This document shows positions 56,375-64,000 of a stretch of DNA of 64,000 nt, one piece after another; position 1 is the first letter of the stretch, and every line of letters begins with the position of its first letter. Below the pieces are notes generated by a model. That model searched no databases. It was not told the origin of the DNA and saw only the letters and a list, made by a program, of their open reading frames with translations. Position numbers and translations under genes: made by a program. Origin of the DNA: CATQHP01 sp965205595. GTDB taxonomy: Bacteria > Acidobacteriota > Terriglobia > Bryobacterales > UBA6623. Where the stretch lies: NCBI GenBank assembly GCA_965205595.1, contig CBDBHI010000004.1:121470-185469 (forward strand). Reading direction: 5' to 3'.

Positions 56375-57154
56375 CTAAAGATACGTTTGCTCCAACCAGG
56401 AGGTGACGTTGTCAAAGGCTTCGTCGACGCTGTCAACGAAGTTGAAGAGCTCTCGGTCATCGGAATCGATCGTCCCTAGATCTTCCAGCGCGTCGAAGTT
56501 CACGACGCTTTTCCAAAATTCAGAGCCATAAACCACAGTGTGGATTGGCTTGCGAATCTTGGCTGCCTGCCGCAGCGTCAGAACTTCCATCAGCTCCTCG
56601 AGCGTGCCGAATCCCCCTGGAAAAACAATGAATGCCTTTGCCAAATAAGCGAACCATAACTTCCGCATGAAGAAATAGTGAAACTGGAAGGCCAGCTCCG
56701 GCGGCACATAGTCGTTCTGCGATTCCATCGGTAGGCTGATGCCGAGCCCAATCGAGGGACCGCCGGCCTCCTCGGCACCGCGATTTGCGGCCTCCATGAT
56801 TCCTGGACCGGCGCCGGTGCAAATCACGAAATTACGACCGTCGCCCTTAACCTCAGCGGCCCATTTCGTCAGCCTACCCGACAGTTCACGGGCGGCTTCG
56901 TAGTAGCGGCTGCCTTCAAGCGCTTGCTCGGCACGTTTGATTTCCAGGTCGGTGGTAGCCTCGGCGCGCATACGCTCGGCGGTCTCGCGGTCTTTCAGTC
57001 GAGCCGAGCCGAAGAACACAATCGTGTCGCGAATGCCCTGACGCTGGAAGCGCGCTTCGGGTTCAAGATATTCCGATAGAATTCGCAGTTCGCGCGCGTC
57101 GCGGCTGCCGAGAAAATCTTCGTTGCGATATGCCTTGGGCGGGGGCTTTGCCAC
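56375..57154 (-). CDS. LOG-family Rossmann-fold protein (TIGR00730 type)
   Basis: 259 aa, cytoplasmic. Contains VFFGSARLKDRE, ICTGAGPGIMEAANRGAEEAGG and the nucleotide-hydrolysing signature VFPGGFGTLEELMEVLTLRQ. LOG proteins release free bases from nucleoside 5'-monophosphates (cytokinin-type phosphoribohydrolases), or serve as pyrimidine/purine nucleotide 5'-monophosphate nucleosidases. This longer variant with a helical N terminus resembles the bacterial PpnN-like group. Stand-alone. Confidence 0.9.
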   Translation of the reverse strand: MAKPPPKAYRNEDFLGSRDARELRILSEYLEPEARFQRQGIRDTIVFFGSARLKDRETAERMRAEATTDLEIKRAEQALEGSRYYEAARELSGRLTKWAAEVKGDGRNFVICTGAGPGIMEAANRGAEEAGGPSIGLGISLPMESQNDYVPPELAFQFHYFFMRKLWFAYLAKAFIVFPGGFGTLEELMEVLTLRQAAKIRKPIHTVVYGSEFWKSVVNFDALEDLGTIDSDDRELFNFVDSVDEAFDNVTSWLEQTYL

Positions 57155-57207
57155 TTGATAGGTCTCCGCAAATAGTCAGAATGCGCGGGGCGAGAGGGCG
57201 AATGAAC

Positions 57208-57627
57208 CTACAGGTCCAGTGTCTCCACGTGCTCAGAGAGGCGCTCTGGGTCGAGTTGGATCTCTAAATCATCCGTTAGATGCTCATGCTCATCGAACGC
57301 AGAGAAGAGCGTCATCTTGATGAGGGCATACTTTTCGACGTCGTTGAGTTCTCGCTCGGTTTCTTGTTGCCAGGCGATGAAGGTTTGGTCGGCCGCGAAA
57401 ACAGTCATGGAAAACCGCGCCGCGCGGTCTGACGTGCAATCGAAAACGTACTCACAGCCGGACTGGCGCCCGCGCACGGCCTCGCGAAATCCCTCGTAAA
57501 AATACTGGTAGACATAGCCGCTGTCGGCTGAATATATCTTCTCGCGGCGCACTTTCGGGCGGCCACGTAACGGCTCTGGGGCCGGCGCATCCCTGGCCCC
57601 AAAAAGGCCGCGCAGTTTGGAAAACAT
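57208..57627 (-). CDS. Hypothetical cytoplasmic protein coupled to a sulfite-oxidase-like enzyme
   Basis: 139 aa from the ATG at 57627, which follows the sulfite-oxidase-like stop by one base; the 19-codon longer frame overlaps that gene. Visible features are SGYVYQYFYEGFREAVRG, one YVFDCTSD Cys and an acidic C terminus. No signal peptide and no recognised domain. Coupling suggests a role with the molybdoenzyme, such as assembly, but this is inference. Confidence 0.6.
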   Translation of the reverse strand: MFSKLRGLFGARDAPAPEPLRGRPKVRREKIYSADSGYVYQYFYEGFREAVRGRQSGCEYVFDCTSDRAARFSMTVFAADQTFIAWQQETERELNDVEKYALIKMTLFSAFDEHEHLTDDLEIQLDPERLSEHVETLDL

Positions 57628-57628
57628 G

Positions 57629-58237
57629 TCAGGAACCGCGAAAGCGCTCTTCGCGGAAGGGGTCCCCGTACATATGGTAGCCAAGCTCTTCCCAGTAGCC
57701 GGCGCGGTCGTCCGCGACGAACTCGAAGCCGCGAATCCACTTTGAACTCTTCCAGGCGTAGAGGTGCGGAACGATCATACGCAGGGGTCCGCCGTGCTCT
57801 GGGGTGAGCGGCTCGGGCTCGTGCGTGTCGGCGAGCAGCACGTCGTCGTGCAACAGATCTTCGAGGGGAGTATTGGTGGTGTAGCCGCCGTCGGCGTGCT
57901 GAATCACGAACTTAGCGTCGGGGCTAGGTTGCGCGCGTTCGACCAGCGTACGGAAGCTCACACCTGCCCACACGTTGTCGAACTTGCTCCAGGTCGTGAC
58001 GCAGTGAAAGTCGGCTTCGACGCGAACGCGCGGGAGTTGTTTGAACTCATCCCACCCGAGTTTGAAAGGCTGCTCGACGAGCCCACTGACAGTCAAGTCC
58101 CAGGTGGACTGGTTGAACTCCGGGACCCTCCCCGCGTGTAGCACCGGCCATTTAACCGTGAGTGACTGACCGGGCGGCAGGCGGCCGTCATCGCGCCTTT
58201 GTTGTTCGAGTTTCTTGCGATCGGTATTAAACACCAC
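57629..58237 (-). CDS. Sulfite-oxidase-like molybdopterin oxidoreductase
   Basis: 202 aa, the size of the single-domain MsrP/YedY-like catalytic core. The molybdenum-ligand Cys is in DFHCVTTWS, with WDLTVSGLVEQP before it and GGPLRMIVPHLYAWKSSKWIRGFEFV after it, all typical. No Tat signal, so this is the cytoplasmic variety often annotated as sulfite oxidase-like. The physiological acceptor and substrate are unknown. Divergent from the glycosyltransferase gene across 91 bases. Confidence 0.9.
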   Translation of the reverse strand: MVFNTDRKKLEQQRRDDGRLPPGQSLTVKWPVLHAGRVPEFNQSTWDLTVSGLVEQPFKLGWDEFKQLPRVRVEADFHCVTTWSKFDNVWAGVSFRTLVERAQPSPDAKFVIQHADGGYTTNTPLEDLLHDDVLLADTHEPEPLTPEHGGPLRMIVPHLYAWKSSKWIRGFEFVADDRAGYWEELGYHMYGDPFREERFRGS

Positions 58238-58328
58238 AACTCACTAAGCGGATTTTACGGTGGAAACGTGCCGCACCGTTGGCGTCGGCAACGCCCAGTA
58301 GAGCATATTCCCGTCGCTATAATTCCAC

Positions 58329-60836
58329 TTGGCCGGAGAGACGCCATTCGACGACCTCGTATCGGTCGTCATCCCCGCTTTTAATCCGACTGCGCTGGTC
58401 GAGGAGACGCTTGCTAGTGCCCTCACTCAGACTCACCGGGATTGCGAGATCATCCTCGTCAATGACGGCAGCGACGACGCGAGTTCGCTGCAAATCATTC
58501 GTCGGATCGAAGAGAGCGGCGACCCGCGCGTGCGAGTTGTCCACCAACAAAACGCGGGATTGGCGGCGGCCCGCAACGCAGGATTTCGCAACGCCCGAGG
58601 CCGGTGGGTGGTGCCGCTCGACGCAGACGACTTGCTCGAGCCCAACATGATCGAGCGCTGTCTGGCCGAAGCTCAGCAGGACGACTTCGGGTTTGCGTAC
58701 TTCGACTACACGGTCTTCGGCGACTCAAGGTATGTCGAACGGCCCGGCCCTTATAGCCTCTATCGTCTGCTCAATGAAAATTTCATGGCCTGTTGCTGCT
58801 TCGTTCGGCGCGCGGTTTGGCAGCAGATAGGTGGCTACGACGAATGGCATCGCTGGGGCTACGAGGACTGGAGTTTTTTTCTCAGCCTTGGCAAGAACGG
58901 GTACTTCGGGCACTACATTCCAGAACCGCTCTTTCGCTATCGCACGCACGGACGCGGACTGCACTACCTCGGTCTCGAGCGCCACGAGATTAATTGGGCC
59001 CACATGCAGGGCGTCCACCCGGAGCTTCTTTCGCCCGAGGGACGTCTACGCGTTAAGCGAGCCTGGGCGCCTTCGGTCTGTTTCATTACCCGCAACGGCA
59101 CACCGGATCTGAGCGATCAAACGTTGGAGGATTTTCAGATCCTCGAGAATGTCGGCGAGGCGCAGGCGCTTGAGCGCTCGACCGCTGAAGCTTTTGTCTG
59201 GCTAGACGGCGATCGCCCGCCGCGGCCTTCTGTCGCCGAAGAGGCCGCCTGGGCGCTCACAGGCGCCGACTGGCTGACTTGGACCGACACCGGCGATGCC
59301 CCCCCGCCGTCGCTGAGCAACTTCGCTGGGCCACTGGGTGTTTCGCGACGAGCAATGAAGTGGCCGGACCCGAAAGAGGGCGGCGAGGTGCGGCGCTTGC
59401 CTTGGAGCTGTTTTGCCGCACGAGAGAACGCTGTTTCCGAGAAAGGTCTGAATCCGATCGAAGTGGCTAGCGCCAATCCCGCGACGGCCGCGCCCCAGTC
59501 CACGTCCCAACGGATGCGCCACTTACAGAATGCCGAGCTGCTCTCGGCGGAAGCTTGGCTACGACACCCGTTGCGGTCCGCGAGTCGTCTGATCCCACTG
59601 AGGGCCAAGGAAGCGCTGAATCGTAGCACCGGGCGCGCCGTTTTCGACCTGAGTTTTTATCTGAAATTTCAGCCGCGCTCGGTACTCATTGGCGGCGCTT
59701 TGATCGAGCGGCTAGATTATTTGGCAAGGCCGCCGGCCGAGGGCAAGCGTCGCATCGCGCTTTGGACTCCCCATTTGGGCGTGGGCGGTGCCGAATCGGT
59801 CCTATTAGAACTGGCCGGCCAGATCGATCGCGACAAATGGGAGATTATCGTCGTCGCCACGCAGTCGAACGACTCGCGCCTACTCGAACGCTGGACTGAG
59901 CTAGCCGATCAAGTGCTCGACGCCGCGGCGCTCGTGACCGACGGGGATATCCAACGATTTCTGTTTTCCGTCGCGGTCAACTGGGGCGTCAACGCTGTTG
60001 TTCTGCAGAATAGCGCCGCTGCGTACGGAGTGCTGCCGGCGATTAAAGAAAAGTTGCCTGATCTAAAAGTCGTTGATGTGTTACATGCGGTCGACGATGA
60101 CTGGGATTTCTTTTCCGCGACGCTAGACGTGGCGGCGCACATCGATCAACGCGTCGTAATTTCGGAGGCCGGGAGGCTGCGGCTGATCGAAATGTTAACG
60201 CCCGACGACAAGATTCGTCTAATTCGCAGTGGCGTCGACCTTGCGAAATTTGGCGCGGATCACGGCCGTCGAGTGGAGGCCAGAAAACGTCTTGGGCTCA
60301 ACGACCATGACCGGGCGGTGCTGTTCGTCGGGCGGCTCGACGACGTAAAGCGCCCGCTTTTGCTGCCGGCGATTGCCCGTCATCTGGACGACTCACGATA
60401 TAAGTTCATCGTTGCGGGCGACGGCCCACTTGCCGCGAGCGTGCGGTCGCGAATCCAAAAGTTAAAGCTCGACGACCGCTTCTTGGTATTGGGGCACAGC
60501 GAGGAGATCCCGACGCTGATGAACGCGGCCGATGTGCTCGTCATTCCGTCGGAAGGCGAGGGGGTACCTTTGGCGCTGCTCGAAGCGCTGGCGTCGGAAT
60601 TACCGGTCGTCGCCTGCCGTGCCGGCGCGATTGGCGAGGCCTTGCCGGAGTCGTGCGGCACTCTTGTCGAAGGGGGCGAGTATGAGGAATCGCGTTTGGC
60701 GCACGCGCTCGAAGAAATTCTCCGCGACGACGATTTGCAACGGACTATGGGCGTTAACGGGCGAAAGCTCGTAGAGCAGAAACATGCGCTGGCGAAATCA
60801 CGAGCCGCGTACGCCCAAGTCGTGGGCGAGCTTTAG
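58329..60836 (+). CDS. GT2-GT4 fused glycosyltransferase
   Basis: 835 aa. The start must be the TTG at 58329 or later, because TAA at 58320 closes the frame. Residues about 10-230 form a GT-A family 2 domain (VSVVIPAFNPTALVEETL, VNDGSDD, GLAAARNAG, PLDADDLLEPNMI, GYEDWSF). A linker of about 220 residues precedes a GT-B family 4 domain (HLGVGGAESVLLELA, GVDLAKFGADHG, LFVGRLDDVKRP, PSEGEGVPLALLEALASELPVVA). Probably adds two sugars in succession to a surface polysaccharide. Confidence 0.9.
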   Translation: MAGETPFDDLVSVVIPAFNPTALVEETLASALTQTHRDCEIILVNDGSDDASSLQIIRRIEESGDPRVRVVHQQNAGLAAARNAGFRNARGRWVVPLDADDLLEPNMIERCLAEAQQDDFGFAYFDYTVFGDSRYVERPGPYSLYRLLNENFMACCCFVRRAVWQQIGGYDEWHRWGYEDWSFFLSLGKNGYFGHYIPEPLFRYRTHGRGLHYLGLERHEINWAHMQGVHPELLSPEGRLRVKRAWAPSVCFITRNGTPDLSDQTLEDFQILENVGEAQALERSTAEAFVWLDGDRPPRPSVAEEAAWALTGADWLTWTDTGDAPPPSLSNFAGPLGVSRRAMKWPDPKEGGEVRRLPWSCFAARENAVSEKGLNPIEVASANPATAAPQSTSQRMRHLQNAELLSAEAWLRHPLRSASRLIPLRAKEALNRSTGRAVFDLSFYLKFQPRSVLIGGALIERLDYLARPPAEGKRRIALWTPHLGVGGAESVLLELAGQIDRDKWEIIVVATQSNDSRLLERWTELADQVLDAAALVTDGDIQRFLFSVAVNWGVNAVVLQNSAAAYGVLPAIKEKLPDLKVVDVLHAVDDDWDFFSATLDVAAHIDQRVVISEAGRLRLIEMLTPDDKIRLIRSGVDLAKFGADHGRRVEARKRLGLNDHDRAVLFVGRLDDVKRPLLLPAIARHLDDSRYKFIVAGDGPLAASVRSRIQKLKLDDRFLVLGHSEEIPTLMNAADVLVIPSEGEGVPLALLEALASELPVVACRAGAIGEALPESCGTLVEGGEYEESRLAHALEEILRDDDLQRTMGVNGRKLVEQKHALAKSRAAYAQVVGEL

Positions 60837-60904
60837 CCGCTGCTAATCCGTTCGGTGTGAAACTTTTTGGCGAAGCTGACGCCGAACCATCTAGGAGCCT
60901 ATCA

Positions 60905-62452
60905 ATGAGACCGTTTCGATTTTTTACTCTGGCCGTTGCATTGCTCATTCCGATCGCCGCGTTCGCGCAACCGAGGGGTGGGCGTGGCGCTGGCGGCCGC
61001 GGTCCCGGCGGCGAACTGCCACTCAAAGTGGGCGACTCGTTCCCGGTGGTCGAAGTCTTCGACGCCCACGGAAAGGCTTTCAGCACCGAGAGCCTCAAGG
61101 GCAAATATACGGTTGTTGTGAATGGCTGTCTGACTTGACCGCCGTTCCTTCGTAACGTCCCCAGTTTGGAGACGGTTCATCGAGATTATTCGCCCAAGGG
61201 CGTCGAGTTCTACTACCTATACAAAGCGCTGGCGCACCCAGAGTTGAACGGCTATATCAATCCGGTGACGCTCGAAGAGCGCCTGATGCACATCGCGGAG
61301 GCGAAACGCACCCTAGGCAGTGAAATCACCTGGCTCGCCGACCGGATGGACAACGAGCTGAAGCATGCGCTGGGCAACCGCCCGAACTCGGAGTTTTTGC
61401 TCGATCCAAAGGGTAAGGTGCTCAAGGCTCGCGGGTGGAGCGATCCGGCTCAACTGCGGCGTGACCTCGAGGAGTACGTCGGAACGGTAGAGAAACCAAC
61501 GACGGTCGCCGCCCTCAACATGGAGTTCGAGCCACCTCCAAACCTCGCTCCTACCGGCGTTGTGCCTCGTATCTCGAAGCCGGGATTCTACCGTACGTTG
61601 ACGTCCGAGCCGCAGCTCGACAAGACTGAAGACCCGTTTTACGTGAAGCTGCGCGCCGAAGCCGATGAGGGGCTCAGCCGCGACGGCAAGGGGAAGCTTT
61701 ACCTGGCGTTTCTGCTCGATCCACTTTATGGCGTTCACTGGAACAATTTGTCGCCGCCGGTTGACGTACAACTTGTCCCGGCTGACGGGATGCAATTTTC
61801 AGAGACCAAACTAACCGGTCCGAAAGTCGAGCAAGAGGCGGATTCGGACCCTCGAGAATTTCTTATCGACGTGGACCTGGGCGAATCTCGCGCCGCGGTA
61901 CCCCTGAAGTTTCGCTACTACGCGTGTACCGAGAAATGGTGCCGCCCAGTGACTCAGGAGTACTTGATTACCTGGGATGTGAATCGCGACGCGGGCCGGG
62001 TACAGCCACGACGCGGATTCGGACCTGACCAAGGTGGTGGCCGGGGACGTGGCGGGCCTGGCGGGCCCGACTTTTTGGAGCGTATCTGGGAAATGGATCT
62101 CGACGGCGACGACAAGTTGAGCCGTAACGAAGTCCCCGAGCAAATGAGTCGACGCTGGGACCAGATGGACTCCAACAGCGATGGACTTCTCGACCGCGAG
62201 GAGCTCAGCTCATTTCGTCCCGGTGGCCGAGGACAACAAAGAGGGCCTGGAGGCCGCGGCCGTGGTGGCTTTGGCAACTTGATGGAGCGCGACGCCAACG
62301 GTGACGGGAAGCTTAGCGTTGAGGAACTTCCCGAGCCGATGCAGCAGCGTTTTGAGCGCATGGACGGCGATGCCGACGGATACCTCGATCAGGCTGAGAT
62401 CGATGCGATGCGGCAGCGCGGCCGAGGGCCGGGCGGACCGCGACAGCGGTAG
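60905..62452 (+). CDS. Secreted deiodinase-like selenoprotein with DsbD-alpha-like and EF-hand domains
   Basis: One frame of 515 residues, read with Sec at TGA codon 78 (61136-61138). The ATG at 60905 has AGGAG upstream and begins a signal peptide (FRFFTLAVALLIPIAAFA). A thioredoxin-fold domain follows: KVGDSFPVVEVFDAHG, VVVNGCLT-U-PPF, YLYKALAHPE (His111), TLEERLMHIAEA and WLADRMDN (residues 144-150). The CLT-U-PPF, AHP and ADRMDN motifs match iodothyronine deiodinases (SCT-U-PPF). Residues about 215-360 resemble DsbD alpha with Cys pair CTEKWC (341-346). Four EF-hand loops begin at Asp398, 422, 463 and 487. Without Sec decoding only a 77-residue stub is made. Confidence 0.88.
61154..61176 (+). 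promoter_or_regulatory. Candidate bacterial SECIS hairpin for UGA 61136-61138
   Basis: CGTC (61156-61159) pairs with GACG (61171-61174), a C/A mismatch follows, CCA (61161-61163) pairs with TGG (61167-61169), and the apical loop is GTT at 61164-61166. The loop opens with G and lies 25 bases after the UGA, within the 16-37 range stated for bacterial SECIS elements. It sits inside the coding region, as bacterial SECIS do. Folding was done by eye. Confidence 0.6.
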
Positions 62453-62511
62453 GTTCAAGCAAGGCACGCGTCCGATCGAGGTACTCAACGTGCTTCACAC
62501 TGGAAGCAACG

Positions 62512-63258
62512 ATGAGCCACATCGATCCACTGCTTCCGGGGTTGCTGCTGGTGGCCGCCTTTGGGTTCCTGCTGGTTCGTCGGCGTCCGCGGCAAGCGCG
62601 GGCGCTACTTCTCGCGGCGTTGGGCGGTCTAGTTCTTGCAAGTTGGCCGCCGACGGTTTGGCTGGCAACGCGGGTGATGGAGTCGGGCTACGACCGCTCG
62701 GGACCGTTGCCTACGGCGAACGCTCAGGCGATCGTGATCGTTTCGTCAGGAGTATACGCCCCGCTGCCGGCGCAACCCAAGTTCATCGCGGGTGCCGCGA
62801 CATACTCCCGGACGTTGCATGGTGCCTGGCTTGCGCGGCAAGCGCTGGATTTGCCGATCGTCGTATCGGGCGGCCTTGAGCGCCACGGGCCGGGCAGTGC
62901 GCACGCCGACGTTATGAAGCAGATCTTGGTTCAACTTGGCGTCGATGAGTCGCGGATTGTGTCGGAACGCGAGTCGAGCAACACGCACGAAAATGCGGCG
63001 TTCACTTGGGGCTTGCTCGAACCGCGCGGGATTCGGCGTATCGTGCTGATTACGGACGCGGTGCACATGATTCGCGCTGAGCGCTGCTTTCGAGCGGCGG
63101 GTTTTGAGGTCGAGCCGTCACCGATACACCTGGAGCCCAAGCCCGCGCTGGGCCGGCTCGCGACCTGGATCCCGAACGTCGATGCGCTGCGGAAGTCCGA
63201 CTCGATCGTTCACGAATTGGTTGGGCTAGTCTACTATCGCCTTCGCGGTTGGCTCTAG
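62512..63258 (+). CDS. YdcF/ElyC-type DUF218 membrane protein
   Basis: 248 aa. Two N-terminal hydrophobic helices (LPGLLLVAAFGFLLV, ALLLAALGGLVLASW) are followed by a DUF218 domain: QAIVIVSSGVYA, LPIVVSGGLERHG, ESSNTHENAAFTW and IVLITDAVHMIRAERCFRAAG. DUF218 proteins such as ElyC and SanA act at the cell envelope. The stop codon TAG lies in the terminal CTAG of the downstream repeat. 59 bases after the selenoprotein gene on the same strand; co-transcription is possible. Confidence 0.87.
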   Translation: MSHIDPLLPGLLLVAAFGFLLVRRRPRQARALLLAALGGLVLASWPPTVWLATRVMESGYDRSGPLPTANAQAIVIVSSGVYAPLPAQPKFIAGAATYSRTLHGAWLARQALDLPIVVSGGLERHGPGSAHADVMKQILVQLGVDESRIVSERESSNTHENAAFTWGLLEPRGIRRIVLITDAVHMIRAERCFRAAGFEVEPSPIHLEPKPALGRLATWIPNVDALRKSDSIVHELVGLVYYRLRGWL

Positions 63259-63438
63259 CCCGCATTTCTCACCACCTGACGGCGAAAGTGCGCGATAGGT
63301 GCGCCACTACTTCGTTGCGCTCGCTCGTCGTGCTCGACGGACTGTCAAGTACGCCTCCGCGCGTCGACCGTCGCCCGCCTCGTACTGACGCACCTCTCAC
63401 GCACTTTCGCTCGCCACGTGGTGAGAAATGCGGGCTAG
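63255..63438. repeat. 184-bp palindromic repeat, copy 2 (MITE-like)
   Basis: Matches 28575-28759 with scattered substitutions and shares its ends (CTAGCCCGCATTTCTCACCAC and the complement). The first CTAG overlaps the stop of the DUF218 gene. No coding capacity; the rest of 63439-63626 holds nothing I can support beyond the likely promoter of the next gene. Confidence 0.85.
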
Positions 63439-63626
63439 CTCACGTTTCCAGGGGCGCGGCTCGGGAATAGCCGGAGTTGTATCCAAGAACTGGTCGCTGC
63501 TATGAAATCATTACCCAGCGATTCGGTTTTTCAGGAAACATCTACTCGCTTACGGCGGCAAAGGGGTTAATTCGTGATGCGGGCCCTTCACTTGCATACC
63601 GTAGGCTGGAAATAAGTGGCGGATCA

Positions 63627-64000
63627 ATGAAAGCTACTGGGGGGATGCGCGCGTTGTTGGCGTTCGGTGCGCTATCGGTGGTTGGTTTCGGGCTGGCTGC
63701 ATTTATTTCGGCAGAGCGTGCGCTCGACGAATCGCGGGTTGGCGTACTCGACGGCTCGACGATCGAGTTCTCCGTCATTGCCGTCGGCCGGCACACTGCA
63801 TTCGAGTACCTCGATGTCGTGCCGAGCTTTCGCAGCGGCGTTGTCGCTGAGGGCCGAGTTTGGCTGGTAGGGCCATCGGGTGTCTCAGCCGTTGAGCCTT
63901 CTGGACGGATCAAGAAGAGTTTTCGAGTGGGGCTCGAGTTGCCGGCGTCAAAGCCTACGGCAATCGCGGTAGGCCTCGACCCGGCGTCCGGACGACGCTC
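63627..64000 (+). CDS. Secreted or membrane-anchored protein, 3' end cut by window edge
   Basis: The frame from the ATG at 63627 stays open to the last base. An alternative ATG at 63645 gives a tighter signal sequence (RALLAFGALSVVGFGLAAFIS). About 124 residues are visible. After the signal or anchor, FSVIAVGRHTAFEYLDVVPSF and VWLVGPSGVSAVEPSGRIKKSF look like beta-propeller or sensor-domain strands. Family not recognised; the coding call rests on the open frame, codon use and signal peptide. Confidence 0.55.
   Translation, partial: MKATGGMRALLAFGALSVVGFGLAAFISAERALDESRVGVLDGSTIEFSVIAVGRHTAFEYLDVVPSFRSGVVAEGRVWLVGPSGVSAVEPSGRIKKSFRVGLELPASKPTAIAVGLDPASGRR

Noticed and set aside
61166..62452. 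Separate 428-residue gene starting at a TTG
   Set aside because: The TTG is inside a continuous deiodinase-like domain, lacks its own ribosome binding site, and the upstream frame is in phase through the TGA.
1..64000. CRISPR array, rRNA operon, phage structural cluster or replication origin
   Set aside because: No regularly spaced direct repeats, rRNA landmarks, capsid or tail genes, or DnaA-box clusters were seen.

Overview
The window looks like a chromosomal stretch from an Acidobacteriota bacterium, probably close to the Solibacter/Bryobacter group. The best clue is the long secreted proteins (S8 peptidase at 15563-18688, interrupted metalloprotease at 18726-25819) that carry the TIGR03437-type C-terminal domain, first named from Solibacter. 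ASPIC/UnbV, DUF3604, DUF5916 and DUF885 proteins, paired secreted proteins with a PDLNG-W motif, and many Sec/Tat signal peptides fit the same picture. GC content is high and GTG/TTG starts are common. The lineage is inferred from domain content only.

Layout. 1-7084: ASPIC/UnbV protein (cut by the left edge), DUF3604 protein, DUF5916 outer-membrane protein and an oxalate-CoA-ligase-like enzyme. 7266-13822: a low-density accessory region with a phage-type HTH gene, two small proteins sharing a C-terminal tail, a truncated secreted protein, an IS21 element (istB intact, istA with an in-frame stop) and a higB remnant with intact higA. 14043-25819: Tat-exported enolase-superfamily enzyme, S8 peptidase and a 1990-codon metalloprotease gene split by IS630 copy 1. 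26024-36808: Flp-like pilin, EEP hydrolase, ECF sigma/cupin anti-sigma pair, a three-gene secreted-enzyme operon, fused indolepyruvate:ferredoxin oxidoreductase and bacilliredoxin. 36870-40570: decayed genes around IS630 copy 2, which joins a headless SLC13 permease to a tailless AGCS symporter. 40622-49773: LarA-like protein, tRNA-Ala, CehA/McbA metallohydrolase, TIM-barrel protein, GNAT, TRAP DctP/TatT pair, frameshifted serine hydrolase and exported methyltransferase. 49833-52369: IS91-type transposase plus integrase with flanking repeats. 52466-64000: PHP hydrolase, two lone antitoxins, DUF885, LOG protein, sulfite-oxidase-like enzyme, GT2-GT4 fusion, a deiodinase-like selenoprotein, YdcF and a gene cut by the right edge.

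The standout is 60905-62452. One reading frame is interrupted only by a TGA at 61136-61138. The flanking residues (CLT-U-PPF) reproduce the iodothyronine deiodinase active site (SCT-U-PPF), the ADRMDN and AHP motifs of deiodinases follow at the right places, and a bacterial-SECIS-like hairpin sits 25 nt after the TGA. The protein continues into a DsbD-alpha-like domain and four EF-hand calcium loops. This reads as a secreted, Sec-containing thiol/deiodinase-fold enzyme that ordinary gene calling would split into two hypothetical genes.

The other theme is genome decay driven by mobile elements. Two IS630 copies (one base difference noticed), an IS21 and an IS91-type element all lie next to broken genes, three antitoxin genes stand without toxins, and three families of short palindromic repeats occur twice each.
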